64,000 nucleotides of DNA, taken from contig NC_013595.1 in NCBI RefSeq assembly GCF_000024865.1, forward strand, positions 2,790,001-2,854,000. Reading direction: 5' to 3'. The translations under genes and the position numbers were made by a program. Shown piece by piece: positions 1 through 7,035 of this stretch. The stretch's first letter is position 1. Every line of letters starts with the position of its first letter. Source of the DNA: Streptosporangium roseum DSM 43021. Lineage in GTDB: Bacteria; Actinomycetota; Actinomycetes; Streptosporangiales; Streptosporangiaceae. Below the pieces are notes generated by a model. It did no database searches and was not told where the DNA came from. It saw only the letters and a list, made by a program, of their open reading frames with translations.

Positions 1-717
1 GTCCCGGAAGAAAGCCCCGAGCCCGAAGAGCCGGACCTCCTTGGCCTCCCGTGGCGCGCTGAGCAGATTCGCGTAGAAGTACTGGCGCCGCTCGGCGTAG
101 CCGATCCGCCACATCGCCCCCACCCGGCGCCGGCCCAGCAGGACTTCCGCGCGTACGGTGGGGATCGCGGCGACCCCCACGGCCAGTACCAGCCACGGGT
201 TGATCAGTAGCAGGGTGACCAGGAACCCGGCCAGGGTCAGCGTGCTCTTCCCGATCCCGGTCGCGCTGTTCACCAGGTCGCCCGGCGCGGTGCTACCGGC
301 CTGCTGCGCCAGCCGGATCCGGTCGTGGAAGCGCGGGTCCTCCAACCTGGCGAGGCCCCGCAACCGGTGGTTCATCGCGGTGTAGAGCCGGTCCGCCGCG
401 ATGACCCGCACCCGCCGCCCCAGCTCCGACTCGGCGTACTGGGACAGCCGGGGCAGGACCACGGTGGCGATCCCGGCGAGGGCCAGCGCCACAGTCAGCC
501 AGACCAGCGCCGGGCCGGACATGCCACCGACCAGACCGTCCAGCACCAGCCCGGTGAGCCACGCGGTCACCACCGGCGCCAGTCCCCCCGCGACCGTCAG
601 GACCACCAGCCCGGCCAGGCTTCCGGGAGCCGCCTTCAGCGCCAGCCGGGCGGCCGTGCGGACGTGACCCAGCGCCATCCGGGGGGTGAGCCGGACCGTC
701 GCAGGGGCTCCGCTCAC
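1..717 (-). CDS. ABC transporter, membrane domain of an exporter (3' partial)
   Basis: The reading frame runs off the window edge, leaving 239 N-terminal residues. They form the membrane domain of an ABC exporter: several hydrophobic helices (about residues 30-65, 70-90, 165-190) and a soluble stretch ending REAKEVRLFGLGAFF, the coupling region typical of ABC half-transporters. The ATPase domain would lie outside the window. The GTG start overlaps the stop of the thioredoxin-like gene (GTGA), so translation is probably coupled. Its place as the last visible gene after a Cys-rich peptide, MauE-like and thioredoxin-like genes suggests that it exports the peptide. The substrate is inference. Confidence 0.8.
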   Translation of the reverse strand, partial: MSGAPATVRLTPRMALGHVRTAARLALKAAPGSLAGLVVLTVAGGLAPVVTAWLTGLVLDGLVGGMSGPALVWLTVALALAGIATVVLPRLSQYAESELGRRVRVIAADRLYTAMNHRLRGLARLEDPRFHDRIRLAQQAGSTAPGDLVNSATGIGKSTLTLAGFLVTLLLINPWLVLAVGVAAIPTVRAEVLLGRRRVGAMWRIGYAERRQYFYANLLSAPREAKEVRLFGLGAFFRD

Positions 718-1253
718 GCTGTCACCGGTACGGTCACGGCGTCTTTCCCGGAGCTGACCACAGTCCCGTCCTCACCCAGGCGGCACATGGCGGGGTAACC
801 GAAGACCTTGAACGCGGTGGCCAGGGGGCCCTTGTCCTCCTCGACCACGACCATGGCCGCGTCCCGAAGCTTCGCCACCATGCCGGCCGCGTCCGCCTCG
901 GCCGGTGCCACGACCACGGCCAGCGCCCGGCGCCGGCCGTCCGGCAGAGCCCGGGCCGCCGTGGCGAACCGCGGGATCCACTCCTCGCACGCGCCGCAGG
1001 TCGGGGAGAAGAACGCCACCAGCCCGCCGCCGGCCAGGTGCGCTTCGGTGATCGGCTCGGCGTCCACGGTGTCGGCGGCGAACGCGGCGGGGCGGCTGCC
1101 CGGGACGATGATCGGATCGGGCATCGGCCTCGCCTGGGCCAGATCGGTGAGGCGGTCGGTGTGGTCCCGCAGCCGGCGGATCACCCCGAGGGTGAGGACC
1201 AGGTTCAGGACGGTGAGGACGCCGCACAGGGTCACGGCCGCGACAACGAACAT
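714..1253 (-). CDS. Membrane-anchored thioredoxin-like protein (MauD/TlpA type)
   Basis: A 179-residue protein with one N-terminal membrane helix (residues 1-24) followed by an extracytoplasmic thioredoxin-like domain. The active site is FFSPTCGACEEW, with Cys86 and Cys89 as a CxxC pair; a conserved cis-Pro region follows in VFGYPAMC. The ATG start at 1253 follows the mauE-like gene by 5 bp. MauD and MauE are together needed for disulfide formation in the methylamine dehydrogenase light chain; here the pair sits beside a peptide with eight Cys, so it probably oxidises or isomerises that peptide outside the membrane. The fold and CxxC are seen; the substrate is inferred from context. Confidence 0.82.
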   Translation of the reverse strand: MFVVAAVTLCGVLTVLNLVLTLGVIRRLRDHTDRLTDLAQARPMPDPIIVPGSRPAAFAADTVDAEPITEAHLAGGGLVAFFSPTCGACEEWIPRFATAARALPDGRRRALAVVVAPAEADAAGMVAKLRDAAMVVVEEDKGPLATAFKVFGYPAMCRLGEDGTVVSSGKDAVTVPVTA

Positions 1254-1258
1254 GTCGG

Positions 1259-1810
1259 CTACTTCCTTCTGCTTCGGGATACGGAGGTGGGAGCGAACAG
1301 GGCGATGAGATCGTCCATGCGGATCACGAGGGCGGCGCCGGAGAGAGAGGCGACCGCCGCGACCGCGGCAGGACCTGGCTGCGTCGGGCCGGCCGATGCG
1401 AGTGACGCCATGACCAGTCCGGCCGCCGCCACTGTGGCCAGTGACAGGTTGCGCACCAGGTGCGCCGGGCCCAGCCGCGCGCTCGCGGCGCCGAAGCAGC
1501 GGCACGGAGTGCGTTCGCCCCGGCGCAGGGCCCCGGCGATCCCGACCGCGAACCCTGTCAGCAGCGTGGCGGCGAGGGCGAACCCGGCCGCGGCGGTGGC
1601 GGGGACGGCCACCAGGACCACGGTGGTCAGTTCGGCCGCGAACACCCCCCGTGCGGCCGGCCGCCGCCACCCCGTCAAGCGGGGAGGCAGCAGCCGACCT
1701 GTCGAAGCCGTGAACTCGGCAAACGCCTTACCGGGCCGCTTGCTGACCACCGCTGCCGCGAAGACGACCGCCACGAGCATCTGGCAGCCCAGCAGGACGT
1801 GTGCCATCAA
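1259..1810 (-). CDS. MauE/DoxX-like redox-associated membrane protein
   Basis: A 183-residue integral membrane protein with about four hydrophobic segments (residues 5-20, 52-72, 75-92, 122-160). It carries the motif TPCRCFG at about residues 100-106 followed by GPAHLVRNLSL, the signature of the MauE family, in which a Cys pair is thought to relay electrons across the membrane to a MauD-like thioredoxin. It lies 15 bp after the Cys-rich peptide gene and 5 bp before the thioredoxin-like gene. No methylamine dehydrogenase subunits are visible, so a role in methylamine use is not supported; a dedicated oxidant relay for the peptide fits better. Confidence 0.8.
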   Translation of the reverse strand: MMAHVLLGCQMLVAVVFAAAVVSKRPGKAFAEFTASTGRLLPPRLTGWRRPAARGVFAAELTTVVLVAVPATAAAGFALAATLLTGFAVGIAGALRRGERTPCRCFGAASARLGPAHLVRNLSLATVAAAGLVMASLASAGPTQPGPAAVAAVASLSGAALVIRMDDLIALFAPTSVSRSRRK

Positions 1811-1825
1811 CGGTCTCGGTGGAGG

Positions 1826-2026
1826 CTAGTGGCAGCTGCTGCAGGAAATGTAACGGGCGCTGTCCGTGCAATAGCAGTCCTGGTGCTTGCCTCCACCGCA
1901 ACTGAGGGTGTACCAGCACGGGCCCGTGTACGGATAGGAACCGCATGGGCAGCTCGCCGCCGCGGTGGTGGCGGGTACGAAGCGGCTCAACAGCCGGTCA
2001 CCCAGCATTTCCAGCTTCTCGAGCAT
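1826..2026 (-). CDS. Cys-rich small peptide, putative exported disulfide-rich product
   Basis: A 66-residue protein with an N-terminal amphipathic part (MLEKLEMLGDRLLSRFVP), an Ala/Thr hinge (ATTAAA) and a C-terminal 42 residues containing eight Cys (CPC, PCW, SCG, DCYC, SCSSC) plus many Gly, Tyr and Ser. An upstream in-frame codon at 2065 would give 79 residues, but the ATG at 2026 has a strong AAAGGAG site 6 bases before it. No classical signal peptide is visible; the leader looks more like a RiPP or ABC-exported leader. MauE-, MauD- and ABC-like genes follow it. Four disulfides are possible. Function unknown; a secreted peptide (signal, toxin or structural) is inference. Confidence 0.72.
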   Translation of the reverse strand: MLEKLEMLGDRLLSRFVPATTAAASCPCGSYPYTGPCWYTLSCGGGKHQDCYCTDSARYISCSSCH

Positions 2027-2115
2027 GTCTGCTCCTTTTCTCCGGTCGGATCGCCTGTTCCGCACACGATGATTTCGTATGCGACCGGGATTGTTTCCGG
2101 GGCGACGCGTTCCGC

Positions 2116-2144
2116 ACTCTATCGGAGAGAATTTATCAAAACAA
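2116..2144 (-). promoter_or_regulatory. Candidate promoter for the Cys-rich peptide operon
   Basis: On the minus strand TTGTTT (2144-2139) and TAGAGT (2121-2116) are separated by exactly 17 bp, in an AT-rich stretch unlike the surrounding DNA. The start point would fall near 2109, about 80 bases before the peptide ATG. Only the hexamer match supports it. Confidence 0.35.
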
Positions 2145-2184
2145 TGTTTTCCGTGAATTGAGTCAGCTCTTTGTTTTCCGTTCA

Positions 2185-2216
2185 GTCAATTCCCTTCATT
2201 TGATGTGGGAATTGAC
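2185..2216. promoter_or_regulatory. Perfect 10-bp inverted repeat upstream of the peptide operon
   Basis: GTCAATTCCC (2185-2194) and GGGAATTGAC (2207-2216) are perfect inverted arms with a 12-base spacer. The site lies about 40 bp upstream of the candidate -35 and about 160 bp before the peptide start, in AT-rich DNA. It looks like the binding site of a dimeric regulator. It could also form a hairpin, but no T-run follows on either strand. Confidence 0.5.
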
Positions 2217-2755
2217 GGCGCGAATAATGTGTAATCGCATCACGGAATGGGGGCGGTGTGCGCGCGGCCGCAGGGCCTCTGCGGCGATACTGCGGGCCGT
2301 GCGGACGGCGGGGCCTCGCTGGGTGCTTTGACCTGCGAAAACCATCTGTTTCGCAGGTCCTTTGCGCGTCAGTCTGACGGCGCGTCCTCTGTGCCGGACA
2401 GTGACCCTCGCGGGGCGCCGCCCATCGCTCCGCCGTCCGGGAGCGCGGCCGGTCCGAGGTGGACCGGCCGCCGCCCTGTCGCGTTTCCGGCCTGCCGGCC
2501 TCGCGCGTCCCGCGTCCATTCGGGAGCGCCGCGGGCGGGCTTTCCCGGCCGCATGCCCTTGAGGGGGAGAGGGCCGCTACGGGCGTGGTGGTAGTGGCGA
2601 CTTTTTGGAAGTCTTGCGTGTGAACTTCTGTGTATGGAGATCACTTCGCATAAGGCATTGTTTGCTCAGGTAAACCCTCCGGTCAAGATCTTGAGAGATG
2701 TGAGCTATTTCATGGATTGGGCGTTCCGCCTGCCGGGTACGGGTATCTGTCAGGG
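2217..2755. other. Noncoding stretch with one perfect hairpin (2331-2358)
   Basis: No convincing gene is present between the peptide operon control region and the end of alanine dehydrogenase; the frames show no family resemblance. The one clear element is a perfect 10-bp inverted repeat, acctgcgaaa (2331-2340) and tttcgcaggt (2349-2358) around an 8-base loop. It could end transcription coming from ald, though no T-run follows it, or it could be an operator. Confidence 0.5.
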
Positions 2756-3871
2756 TTATGCGAGCACCCGCTCCGGGGATATCGCCTCCAGCCCGTGAGC
2801 CTCGGCCACGGGCAGGTTGGTCAGGTGCCCCTCGTGCGTGTTCAGGCCGCCGGCCAGCGCCGGGTCGCTCCTCAGCGCCTCGCGCCAGCCCAGGTCGGCG
2901 ATCGCCAGGGCGTAGGGCAGGGTCACGTTGGTCAGCGCGTAGGTCGAGGTGTGCGGGACCGCGCCCGGCATGTTGGCCACGCAGTAGAAGATCGAGTCGT
3001 GCACCCGGTAGGTCGGCGCGTCGTGGGTCGTCGGCCGGGAGTCCTCGAAGCAGCCCCCCTGGTCGATGGAGATGTCGACCAGGACGGAACCCGGCCGCAT
3101 CCGCGAGACCAGCTCGTTGCTGACCAGCTTGGGCGCCTTCGCGCCGGGCACCAGCACCGCGCCGATGACCAGGTCGGCGGCCAGGACCGCGCGCTCGACC
3201 TCGTAGCTGTTCGAGGCGACCGTCTGGCAGTGGCCCTGGTAGATGATGTCGGCCTGGCGGAGCCGGTCGATGTTCTTGTCCAGCAGCACCACCTCGGCCT
3301 GCATGCCCAGCGCGATGACCGCGGCGTTCATGCCGGACACCCCGGCGCCGATCACCACCACGTTCGCCGCGTGCACGCCCGACACCCCGCCCATGAGCAC
3401 GCCGCGCCCGCCTTCGGGCCGCATCAGGTGGTAGGCCCCCACCTGCGGGGCGAGCCGTCCGGCCACCTCCGACATCGGGGCCAGCAGCGGCAGGGAGCCG
3501 TTCGCGTTCTGCACGGTCTCGTAGGCGATGCCGGTGACGCCGGATTCGAGCATGGCGCGGGTGCACGTCTCGGACGCGGCCAGGTGCAGGTAGGTGAACA
3601 GCACCTGCCCCTTGCGCATCCGGTGGTATTCCTCGGCGACCGGCTCCTTCACCTTCAGGACCAGATCGCCCTCGGCCCACACGTCGTCCGCCGAGTCCAG
3701 GATCATCGCGCCCACGCTCTGGAAGTCGGAGTCGGGGATCGAGGATCCGGCGCCGGCGTCTCTCTCGACGAAGACCTGATGACCGTGCCGGACGAACTCG
3801 TGGGCTCCCGCGGGAGTGAGGGCCACCCGGTATTCGTGGTTCTTGACCTCGCGGGGAACTGAGATCTTCAC
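2756..3871 (-). CDS. ald: Alanine dehydrogenase
   Basis: This enzyme interconverts L-alanine and pyruvate plus ammonia with NAD, linking amino acid use to the Krebs cycle. The 371-residue length equals the usual family length. The N-terminus VKISVPREVKNHEYRVALTP is diagnostic, with the conserved Arg and Lys that bind pyruvate; a central VVVIGAGVSGMNAA Rossmann motif binds NAD, followed by the catalytic region with TSTYALTNVTLPY. An upstream in-frame ATG exists at 3979, but the GTG at 3871 has GGAGG at ideal spacing and gives the family N-terminus. It is monocistronic, with about 210 bp of shared upstream DNA to the divergent gene at 4085. Confidence 0.95.
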   Translation of the reverse strand: MKISVPREVKNHEYRVALTPAGAHEFVRHGHQVFVERDAGAGSSIPDSDFQSVGAMILDSADDVWAEGDLVLKVKEPVAEEYHRMRKGQVLFTYLHLAASETCTRAMLESGVTGIAYETVQNANGSLPLLAPMSEVAGRLAPQVGAYHLMRPEGGRGVLMGGVSGVHAANVVVIGAGVSGMNAAVIALGMQAEVVLLDKNIDRLRQADIIYQGHCQTVASNSYEVERAVLAADLVIGAVLVPGAKAPKLVSNELVSRMRPGSVLVDISIDQGGCFEDSRPTTHDAPTYRVHDSIFYCVANMPGAVPHTSTYALTNVTLPYALAIADLGWREALRSDPALAGGLNTHEGHLTNLPVAEAHGLEAISPERVLA

Positions 3872-4084
3872 GGCTCCTCCAGGATTCGCGCCTGTGTCTT
3901 CTTCACTCTGCGTTCCCCGGAAAAGGACCACCATGTGCAAGATGGAAAGAATCGACCATCGATGATGACAGAATGTCAAGCTCTGTGAATCATCGGGTTT
4001 CCGGGACCGGTCCTACTGTCCGGTTACCCGGTCCTTTCGCTGATCGGTAGGCTCGCCGCGAGCAAATGCGAGGAATACGGGGAC

Positions 4085-5620
4085 ATGACGATGGAGATGC
4101 ACGCGGGTCCGGGTGACCCACCCGTGCCGCAGGGACCTCCACCCGGGTCTCGCGGACATCTTGCGGGTGCCTCCGGCGGCCCGACCGGGCGGCACGCCGC
4201 CCCCGGACCGCCCGGCTCTTCGGCGGGGTCACCCGGCCCCCCGACAGAGCCGTACATCGCCGCCGGACCCCCGGGTTCTCCGGCGGAGCCGCACACGGCC
4301 GAGGGGCCCCCGGGTTCTCCCACGGAGCCGTACACGGCGGCGGGACCCCTGGGTTCTCCGGCGGAGCCGCACACGGCCGAGGGGCCTCCGGGTTCTCCGG
4401 CGGAGCCGTACACGGCGGCGGGCCCTCTCGGCTCCCCGACGGAGCCGTACGGCGCTGCGGGAGGGCCTGGAGCCCCGGCCGGGCCCCACGGTCCCGCGGG
4501 GCCGCCCGGAGGACCGGCCGGGCCTCACGGCGGGCCCCACGGACCGTCCGGGCCCCACGGACCCCTGCCACCCGGCTCTCCCTCGGGCCCGCAGGGGCCG
4601 GGGGGCGGTCCCGGCGGTCCCGGCGGTCCGGGCGGGGGCGCGCCGGGTGACCCGAGGGCGAGCAGGGGCACCACCGTCGTCCTGATCGCCGCCCTGGTCG
4701 TCGTCGTGCTGACCACCGGCGTGCTCGGCACCCTCGCGGTGCTCATGACCAGGAACCCCGACATGCCGCTCGGCGCGCCGCCACCCCGGCGCCTGTCGGT
4801 CCCCATCCACTTCGCCCCGGTGACCGGCTCGCAGCCCGGCGCCTGCGCGACCCCCGAGGGCGTGCCCGACGACACGGGACAGACCTGCTACACCCTCGCC
4901 GGGGGAGTCAGCGTGACCGCCGTGCACAAGATCGAGACGGTCCTGGAGAGCAGCGGCGCCTACTCGGTCAGGATCGCGTTCGCCCCCGCGTTCCGCGACC
5001 AGATCAACGACCTGACCCAGGAGGCGGTCAAGCAGCAGCTCGCGATCGTCGTGGGGGAGAAGGTGGTGGCGGCGCCCCGCGTCGCCCAGGTGATCACCGA
5101 GGACAGTCTCAGCATCGCGGGTTCCTTCACCAAGGAGCAGGCGGACGCCATGGTCGCCCGGCTGCGCGGCGCGGCGGGCGCTGTGACGCCGTCGCCCGGC
5201 CAGTCCCCGCAGGGCCAGGTCTCCCCGCCCCCGGTCTCCGACCAGTCCGCGACCCCGCCGGCCACGACCGGCACGCTTCCACCGGGGACCGCTCCCACAG
5301 GCACGGCCCCCACAGGCACCGCCCCCACAGGCACCGCCCCCACAGGCACCGCCGCGACGACCGGGGCCACGACAGGGGCCACGACCGGGACCACGACAGG
5401 GACCACGGCCGCCGCGACGACCCCCGCCCCGACCCCCGCGCCCACGGCGGCGGCCCGAGGCGGGCAGGAGGGGGACGAGGACGATCCCCGATACTCCGAC
5501 TGCAAGGCCGCGGCCAAGGAGGGCTACGGGCCCTACTACCGGGAGCAGCACAAGGAGTACAAGTGGTACACCGACAAGGACAATGACGGCGTCGCCTGCG
5601 ACTCCGACGACATGGTCTAG
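4085..5620 (+). CDS. Pro-rich membrane protein with SecD-P1-like and Excalibur domains
   Basis: A 511-residue protein of unusual architecture. Residues 1-193 are a Pro/Gly-rich cytoplasmic tail including six 13-residue repeats; residues 195-220 are one membrane helix; residues 240-365 resemble the SecD first periplasmic domain, ending in SLSIAGSFTKEQADAMVARL as SecD P1 heads do; residues 380-455 are a Thr/Pro/Ala linker with PTGTA repeats; residues 469-511 are an Excalibur calcium-binding domain with the DKDNDGVACD loop. It should be anchored with its C-terminus outside. Its stop shares CTAG with the convergent permease gene. Function unknown; a cell-surface or secretion-related role is inference. 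Confidence 0.75.
   Translation: MTMEMHAGPGDPPVPQGPPPGSRGHLAGASGGPTGRHAAPGPPGSSAGSPGPPTEPYIAAGPPGSPAEPHTAEGPPGSPTEPYTAAGPLGSPAEPHTAEGPPGSPAEPYTAAGPLGSPTEPYGAAGGPGAPAGPHGPAGPPGGPAGPHGGPHGPSGPHGPLPPGSPSGPQGPGGGPGGPGGPGGGAPGDPRASRGTTVVLIAALVVVVLTTGVLGTLAVLMTRNPDMPLGAPPPRRLSVPIHFAPVTGSQPGACATPEGVPDDTGQTCYTLAGGVSVTAVHKIETVLESSGAYSVRIAFAPAFRDQINDLTQEAVKQQLAIVVGEKVVAAPRVAQVITEDSLSIAGSFTKEQADAMVARLRGAAGAVTPSPGQSPQGQVSPPPVSDQSATPPATTGTLPPGTAPTGTAPTGTAPTGTAPTGTAATTGATTGATTGTTTGTTAAATTPAPTPAPTAAARGGQEGDEDDPRYSDCKAAAKEGYGPYYREQHKEYKWYTDKDNDGVACDSDDMV
4235..4468 (+). repeat. Six 39-bp in-frame repeats
   Basis: Six tandem 39-bp units encode a 13-residue repeat, GSP(T/A)EP(Y/H)TA(A/E)GP(P/L), in the Pro-rich tail of the host gene. 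Y/A and H/E versions partly alternate, giving a 78-bp higher-order pattern in the middle copies. Such repeats are expected to vary in number between strains. Confidence 0.85.
5294..5353 (+). repeat. Four 15-bp in-frame repeats (PTGTA)
   Basis: Four nearly identical 15-bp units, cccacaggcaccgcc with one third-base change, encode PTGTA in the extracellular linker. They are followed by irregular Thr-rich triplets (TTGATTGATTGTTTG). This is a likely low-complexity spacer between the SecD-like and Excalibur domains. Confidence 0.8.
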
Positions 5621-7002
5621 CCGAGCAGCCCCCGGATGCCCTCGATGGCGAAGTAGGCCGCGAAGACCAGGGTGACCACCCAGAGCAGCCACGGGATCCG
5701 CCGGGCCCGGCCGGTCGCCGCCTGGATGGCGGTGTAGCTGATCACGCCGGCGCCGACGCCGTTGGTGATGCTGTAGGTGAACGGCATCATGACGATCGTC
5801 AGGAAGGCCGGGATGGCCAGGGTCAGATCCTCCCAGGGCACGTTCCTGGCCTGCGTCATCATCAGCGCGCCCACCAGCACCAGCGCGGGGGCCGCCGCGG
5901 CGGCCGGGACGACCGTGGCCAGCGGGGTGAAGAACAGGGTCACCACGAACATGCCGCCGGTGACCAGGGCGGCCAGGCCGGTCCTGGCGCCCTCGCCGAC
6001 ACCGGCCGCCGACTCCACGAAGACCGTGTTGGCCGAGGCGCTGGAGAACCCGCCGATCGCCCCGGCCACGCCGTCGACGGTCAGGATGGCCCCCAGCCGG
6101 GGCACCCGGCCCTCGTCGTCCACCATGCCCGCCTCGTCGCTCACCCCGATGATCGTGCCCATCGCGTCGAAGAACCCGGACAGCACCAGCGTGAACAGCA
6201 CGACCGTCGCGGTCACCGCCCCGGCGCGGGCGAACCCGCCGAACAGGTCCACCTGGCCGATCAGCCCGGCGTCCGGCAGCGCCACCACCGCCTCCGGCAT
6301 CCGGGGCACCACGACTCCCCAGTTCGCCGGGTCGATCCTCGCGACCGAGTTGACCACGATCGCCAGCACGGCGGTGACCACGATGCCGATCAGGATGGCC
6401 CCCCGGACCTTGCGCACGAACAGCACGATCACCAGCAGCAGGCCGAAGCAGAACAGCGCCACCGGCCAGCCGGTCAGGTGCCCGGTCCTGCCGAGCTGCA
6501 CCGGCGTCCCCGTCCCCCTCGCGACGAACCCGGCGTCCACCAGCCCGATCAGCGTGATGAACATCCCGATGCCCACGCTGATCGCGTGCTTGAGCGCCAG
6601 GGGGATGGAGTTCATGATGAGCCGCCGCACCCCGGAGACCGCCAGCACCACGATGACCAGGCCTTCCAGCACCACCAGCCCCATCGCCTGCGCCCAGGTC
6701 ATGAACGGCGCGGCCTGGTAGGCGACCACCGCGTTCAGCCCCAGCCCCGCCGCGACGCCGAACGGCGCGTTGCCCACCAGTCCCATCAGGATCGTGCTCA
6801 CCGCCGCCGCGATGATCGTCGACGCGGTGAGCTGCGGGATCGACAGCTTCGCGCCGGTGACGTCGACGGCTCCGCCCAGGATGATCGGGTTCAGCAGGAT
6901 GATGTAGGCCATCGCCATGAACGTGGTGAGACCGCCCCGGACCTCCTGGCCGACGGTCGAACCGCGTGCCGACAGCTCGAAGAACCGATCGAACCGATCC
7001 AT
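5617..7002 (-). CDS. NCS2-family purine permease (AzgA type)
   Basis: A 461-residue polytopic membrane protein of the adenine/guanine/hypoxanthine permease branch of NCS2. The N-terminus MDRFDRFFELSARGSTVGQEVRGGLTTFMAMAYIILLNP is the AzgA-like signature; GLGLNAVVAY and the later FFDAMGTIIGVSDEAG and SSASANTVFVESAAGVGEGARTG segments match the substrate and re-entrant regions. The ATG has GGGGGAG two bases before it. It follows the molybdenum hydroxylase gene by 33 bp on the same strand, so it probably imports the purine that the enzyme oxidises, under the divergent PucR regulator. Confidence 0.92.
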   Translation of the reverse strand: MDRFDRFFELSARGSTVGQEVRGGLTTFMAMAYIILLNPIILGGAVDVTGAKLSIPQLTASTIIAAAVSTILMGLVGNAPFGVAAGLGLNAVVAYQAAPFMTWAQAMGLVVLEGLVIVVLAVSGVRRLIMNSIPLALKHAISVGIGMFITLIGLVDAGFVARGTGTPVQLGRTGHLTGWPVALFCFGLLLVIVLFVRKVRGAILIGIVVTAVLAIVVNSVARIDPANWGVVVPRMPEAVVALPDAGLIGQVDLFGGFARAGAVTATVVLFTLVLSGFFDAMGTIIGVSDEAGMVDDEGRVPRLGAILTVDGVAGAIGGFSSASANTVFVESAAGVGEGARTGLAALVTGGMFVVTLFFTPLATVVPAAAAAPALVLVGALMMTQARNVPWEDLTLAIPAFLTIVMMPFTYSITNGVGAGVISYTAIQAATGRARRIPWLLWVVTLVFAAYFAIEGIRGLLG

Positions 7003-7035
7003 AACTCCCCCCTCGCGCAGGGGGATGGTCGGTTC

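Noticed and set aside
714..2026. A methylamine-use operon, suggested by MauE- and MauD-like genes
   Set aside because: No dehydrogenase subunits or cofactor-maturation genes are present; the small Cys-rich gene is much shorter than the dehydrogenase light chain.
2577..3680. A 367-codon open frame on the minus strand
   Set aside because: It overlaps alanine dehydrogenase in another frame and has the Arg/Gly-rich composition of a shadow frame in high-GC DNA.
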